From positions 1 to 7,366 of the forward strand of contig CAVBQS010000058.1 in NCBI GenBank assembly GCA_963597615.1: a stretch of DNA of 7,366 nt, written 5' to 3'. The DNA comes from CAKRJP01 sp963597615 (GTDB taxonomy: Bacteria; Bacillota; Clostridia; Lachnospirales; Lachnospiraceae). Positions 5,736 to 7,366 of the stretch are shown here, one piece after another. The first letter of the stretch is position 1. The number at the start of each line of letters is the position of its first letter. The notes under the pieces were generated by a model. That model saw only the letters and a program-made list of their open reading frames with translations. It did no database searches and was not told where the DNA came from. Made by a program: the position numbers and the translations under genes.

Positions 5736-7340
5736 ATGGCAGAACAGAAGAAGCCACAGGAGCAGGATGTGAATCAGCTGCGCAAAGTCCGCAGAGACAA
5801 GTTAGCTGACCTTCAGGCAAGAGGAAAAGACCCATTTGAAATTACAAAATTTGATCAGACCCATCATTCTGATGAGGTAAAGAGTTTATATGAAGCCCAC
5901 GAGGCAGAGATTATTGGTGATCGCCCACTTCCATCTGTAGAAGGACTTTCAGAGGAAGAGGCAAGAAAAGTAACCAACGAAGACTACAATGAGCGCCGCC
6001 AAATCATGGACGCAAGTCCAATTCACGTACAGATTGCCGGTCGTATGATGTTTAAACGTGTCATGGGAAAGGCAAGCTTCTGCAACATTCGTGACCTTAA
6101 GGGTAATATCCAGATTTATGTAGCCCGTGATGCCATCGGAGAAGAGTCTTACGCAGATTTTAAGAAAAGCGATATCGGAGATATCTTTGGAATCAAGGGA
6201 TATGCATTCCGCACAAAGACAGGAGAGATTTCCATCCATGCAGAGGAGATGACACTTCTTTCAAAGTCCCTGCAGATTCTTCCAGAGAAGTTCCACGGAC
6301 TTACAGATACCGATATGCGTTATCGTCAAAGATACGTAGATCTCATTATGAACGAAGAGAGCAAGCAGGTATTTATCAAGCGTTCTCAGATCGTAAAAGA
6401 GATCCGTAACTTCCTTTCCGGCCGTGACTTCATGGAAGTAGAGACACCAATGCTGGTATCCAATGCCGGAGGAGCAGCTGCAAGACCATTCGAAACTCAC
6501 TACAATGCATTAAATGAAGACGTAAAGCTTCGTATTTCTTTGGAACTTTACCTGAAACGTCTGATCGTTGGAGGAATGGAGCGAGTATATGAGATTGGTC
6601 GTGTATTTAGAAACGAAGGTGTAGATACCCGCCACAATCCAGAGTTTACACTTATGGAGCTTTATCAGGCGTATACAGATTATGAAGGTATGATGGAGCT
6701 TACTGAGTCTATGTTCCGTTATCTTGCAGAAAAAGTATGTGGAAGCACTACTATTACTTACAACGGAATTGAAATCGATCTTGGAAAGCCATTTGCAAGA
6801 TTAACCATGAACGATGCCATTAAGAAATACGCAGGCATCGATTTCGATGAGGTGGCAGATGATGAGGCAGCTAAGAAGCTGGCAGATGAGCACCACATCG
6901 AGTATGAGAAGCACCACAAGAAGGGTGATATCATCAATCTCTTCTTTGAGGAATACTGCGAGAAGGAACTGATCCAGCCAACATTTATTATGGATCACCC
7001 AATCGAGATTTCGCCATTAACAAAGAAGAAACCATCAGACCCAAGCAAGGTAGAGCGATTCGAGCTGTTCATTAATACTTGGGAGATGTGTAATGCATAC
7101 TCAGAGCTAAACGACCCAATCGATCAGAGAGAGCGTTTCGCAGCCCAGGATGCCAATGCGGCAGCAGGAGATGAGGAAGCAGAGCACACCGATGAAGACT
7201 TCTTAAATGCTTTAGAGATCGGAATGCCACCAACAGGAGGAATCGGATACGGAATCGACCGATTGGTAATGCTGTTGACAGACAGTGCGGCAATCAGAGA
7301 TGTACTGTTGTTCCCGACGATGAAGACATTAGAGAAATAA
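5736..7340 (+). CDS. lysS: Lysyl-tRNA synthetase, class II
   Basis: The enzyme charges tRNA-Lys with lysine using ATP. At 534 aa it is complete and somewhat longer than E. coli LysS (505 aa). After a charged N-terminal extension, an OB-fold anticodon-binding domain runs over about residues 97-178 (HVQIAGRMMFKRVMGKASF at 97-115). The class II catalytic domain shows motif 1 near GRDFMEVETPML (229-240), motif 2 as FRNEGVDTRHNPEFTLMELY (291-310), the lysine-pocket blocks HPIEISPLTKKKP (421-433) and WEMCNAYSELNDP (449-461), and motif 3 as GIGYGIDRLVML (502-513), ending with RDVLLFPTMK. The extra length lies mostly at about residues 58-95, before the OB fold. A strong AAAGGAGAGG (5721-5730) precedes the ATG. 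Frequent CGT/CGC arginine codons suggest high expression compared with the birA cluster. It is the last gene before a terminator-like hairpin. Confidence 0.98.
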   Translation: MAEQKKPQEQDVNQLRKVRRDKLADLQARGKDPFEITKFDQTHHSDEVKSLYEAHEAEIIGDRPLPSVEGLSEEEARKVTNEDYNERRQIMDASPIHVQIAGRMMFKRVMGKASFCNIRDLKGNIQIYVARDAIGEESYADFKKSDIGDIFGIKGYAFRTKTGEISIHAEEMTLLSKSLQILPEKFHGLTDTDMRYRQRYVDLIMNEESKQVFIKRSQIVKEIRNFLSGRDFMEVETPMLVSNAGGAAARPFETHYNALNEDVKLRISLELYLKRLIVGGMERVYEIGRVFRNEGVDTRHNPEFTLMELYQAYTDYEGMMELTESMFRYLAEKVCGSTTITYNGIEIDLGKPFARLTMNDAIKKYAGIDFDEVADDEAAKKLADEHHIEYEKHHKKGDIINLFFEEYCEKELIQPTFIMDHPIEISPLTKKKPSDPSKVERFELFINTWEMCNAYSELNDPIDQRERFAAQDANAAAGDEEAEHTDEDFLNALEIGMPPTGGIGYGIDRLVMLLTDSAAIRDVLLFPTMKTLEK

Positions 7341-7363
7341 AACACTCAGAAACCCAGTGTTTT
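7339..7363 (+). terminator. Terminator-like hairpin after lysS
   Basis: AAAACACT (7339-7346) pairs with AGTGTTTT (7356-7363) around a 9-nt loop, beginning at the lysS stop codon. The 3' arm ends in four T residues and the 5' arm begins with four A residues, the usual A-stem-T layout of a possibly bidirectional intrinsic terminator. The stem is weak in G+C, and the sequence after AGC is outside the window, so its strength cannot be judged. Confidence 0.5.
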
Positions 7364-7366
7364 AGC

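Noticed and set aside
1..7366. New defence, mobile or biosynthetic system
   Set aside because: Every long frame is a recognisable housekeeping gene or the small conserved hypothetical. No transposase, integrase, toxin-antitoxin pair, CRISPR-type repeat or reverse transcriptase was seen.

Overview
The window looks like chromosome from a low-to-moderate G+C Gram-positive bacterium, most likely a clostridium of the Lachnospiraceae type. The basis is gene order (birA - small DUF-type gene - coaX - dusB - greA - lysS), Shine-Dalgarno-type ribosome sites, sigma-A-type promoters, and the amino-acid style of GreA and LysS. The genus cannot be named from the sequence alone. All recognised genes are housekeeping or cofactor/translation genes. 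I see no mobile element, tRNA, rRNA, CRISPR array or defence system.

Layout. (1) Positions 1-679, minus strand: the N-terminal half of a FAD-dependent dehydrogenase-like protein, cut by the window edge. (2) Positions 680-915: a divergent intergenic region with a sigma-A-type promoter for the plus strand and a 6-bp dyad over its -35 box. (3) Positions 916-1704, plus strand: a SpoU/TrmH-family RNA 2'-O-methyltransferase. (4) Positions 1705-1863: a short hairpin without a U tract, then an imperfect 17-bp tandem repeat containing an 8-bp inverted repeat just upstream of birA. (5) Positions 1864-4972: a tight cluster of birA (biotin protein ligase with repressor HTH), a 129-aa protein of unknown function, coaX (type III pantothenate kinase) and dusB (tRNA-dihydrouridine synthase). 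The first three genes overlap by 8-10 nt, which suggests translational coupling; dusB follows 16 nt later. (6) Positions 4964-5209: a perfect-consensus promoter overlapping the dusB stop codon, then a leader of about 210 nt with a perfect 11-bp hairpin and several competing short pairings. (7) Positions 5210-7340: greA (transcript cleavage factor) and lysS (class II lysyl-tRNA synthetase), followed by a terminator-like hairpin at the right edge.

Functionally, birA and coaX serve linked cofactor needs: biotin for acetyl-CoA carboxylase and other biotin enzymes, and CoA itself. The uncharacterised gene between them is the best candidate for new biology in protein space. dusB, greA and lysS serve tRNA modification, transcription and translation. 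The most unusual non-coding element is the greA-lysS leader. No strikingly new multi-gene system is evident.
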